Shown piece by piece: positions 63,337-64,000 of a stretch of 64,000 nucleotides of DNA (positions are counted from its first letter, which is position 1; every line of letters begins with the position of its first letter). The notes beneath the pieces are model-generated. The model was not told the DNA's origin. It did no database searches and saw only the letters and a program-made list of their open reading frames with translations. The position numbers were made by a program, and so were the translations under genes. This stretch comes from Arabidopsis thaliana (lineage: Eukaryota; Streptophyta; Magnoliopsida; Brassicales; Brassicaceae), in contig NC_003070.9 in assembly GCF_000001735.4 (NCBI RefSeq), positions 25,467,971 through 25,531,970 on the forward strand, in the 5' to 3' direction.

Positions 63337-64000
63337 TTTTATAGACATGTTTTTTAATAAAGAAAATTCTTTCGAACATATTCCAGATCTCTAATTTTTC
63401 TTTTGTTTGAGATGTTATATAGAATTGGTCTCAGCTGACACTCAAAAACCAGATCTGACTCTAGGGTTTTGTGTTTGTTTTTTGTTTTTCTTGTAAGAAA
63501 AACTATATATTGGAAATTTTCTGATTCGTCTCACTTGTGGGCACAGTATTCATATTTGATTAAAACCTATTTCTTATATAAAAAGGCATGAGATGATGGC
63601 ACCACATTGTATATTTGTATATATACGGAAACATAAATTGGGTATATGCATGTGTCTTATATTCAAAACAAATATTCTCAAGTCCCTTCCCTTTTTAATT
63701 TACACCAGCCCTATAGCTAAAGGCTACACATATATACATTTGTCACCATTAAAAAACATGTACTGTTAAACATCAAATTTCCAAGATTCCGTTTATATTT
63801 TTCACCTATCCTTTTTTTTATTTATCTTTGAAAAACAAAACTTACTCACTCTGATCGAATATTTTATGATATGAAATAATAATGACTTGTAATTGTTGTG
63901 TAGTGGAAGGGGATGTTTTTTTGTTTCTTGTCCTGATGCTAATGTGGGCTCCAAGCTCCTTGTCCCACTCTCTTTATATGTATAAACATCTCTCTCCATA

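Larger units (their letters stand above)
59523..64000. other. gene-poor 4.5 kb region beyond BPC3
   Basis: BPC3's promoter, then AT-rich DNA with a 70-bp direct repeat, (TA)11 and (AC)10 runs and no supported gene. The end of the window (63970-64000) looks like a leader region with a TATA-like TTTATATGTATA followed by pyrimidine-rich TCTCTCC, so another plus-strand gene may begin just outside. Confidence 0.5.

Overview
The window is nuclear DNA of a flowering plant and almost certainly Arabidopsis thaliana chromosome 1. Genes are short with many small introns, intergenic DNA is AT-rich, and spliced translations match known Arabidopsis proteins in length and key residues (FKF1 619 aa with Cys91, HSFA8 374 aa with Cys24/Cys269, PIS1 227 aa, TPS6 860 aa, MAP70-1 622 aa). 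As I remember it, the gene order fits loci At1g67900 to At1g68120. Locus names come from memory; exon limits were worked out from splice sites and reading frames.

Layout. 0-6 kb: 3' part of an NPH3/BTB gene (+) and two tiny genes of unknown role (-, +). 6-19 kb: COG5 (-), the half-size ABC ATPase ABCI17/STAR1 (+), an RRM protein of the ACD11-partner type (-), POD1 (TAPT1 family, -) and heat-stress factor HSFA8 (-). 19-23 kb: a tandem pair of caffeoyl-CoA O-methyltransferase-like genes, CCOAMT and TSM1 (+). 23-33 kb: PIS1 (+), peroxisomal hydroxypyruvate reductase HPR1 (+), class II trehalose-6-phosphate synthase TPS6 (+) and a PHD-finger gene (-). 34-43 kb: a SABATH methyltransferase (+), a 3.5 kb AT-rich gap, and the blue-light F-box protein FKF1 (+). 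43-53 kb: MAP70-1 (-), a RING-H2 membrane protein (-), a 2OG-Fe(II) dioxygenase (+) and annexin ANN5 (-). 53-59 kb: zinc transporter IAR1 (+), an ANTH clathrin-assembly protein (+) and the GAGA-binding factor BPC3 (-). 59.2-64 kb has no gene I can support.

The genes are ordinary, mostly unrelated housekeeping and regulatory plant genes, not an operon-like system; only the CCOAMT/TSM1 pair is a true local cluster. I found no unknown multi-gene system. The best second-look signals are an AT-AC U12-type intron in POD1, a cluster of evening elements before FKF1, a duplicated WxxF-type motif at the C-terminus of the ANTH protein, the separate mini-exon carrying the peroxisome signal of HPR1, and changed substrate-site residues plus upstream ORFs in TPS6.
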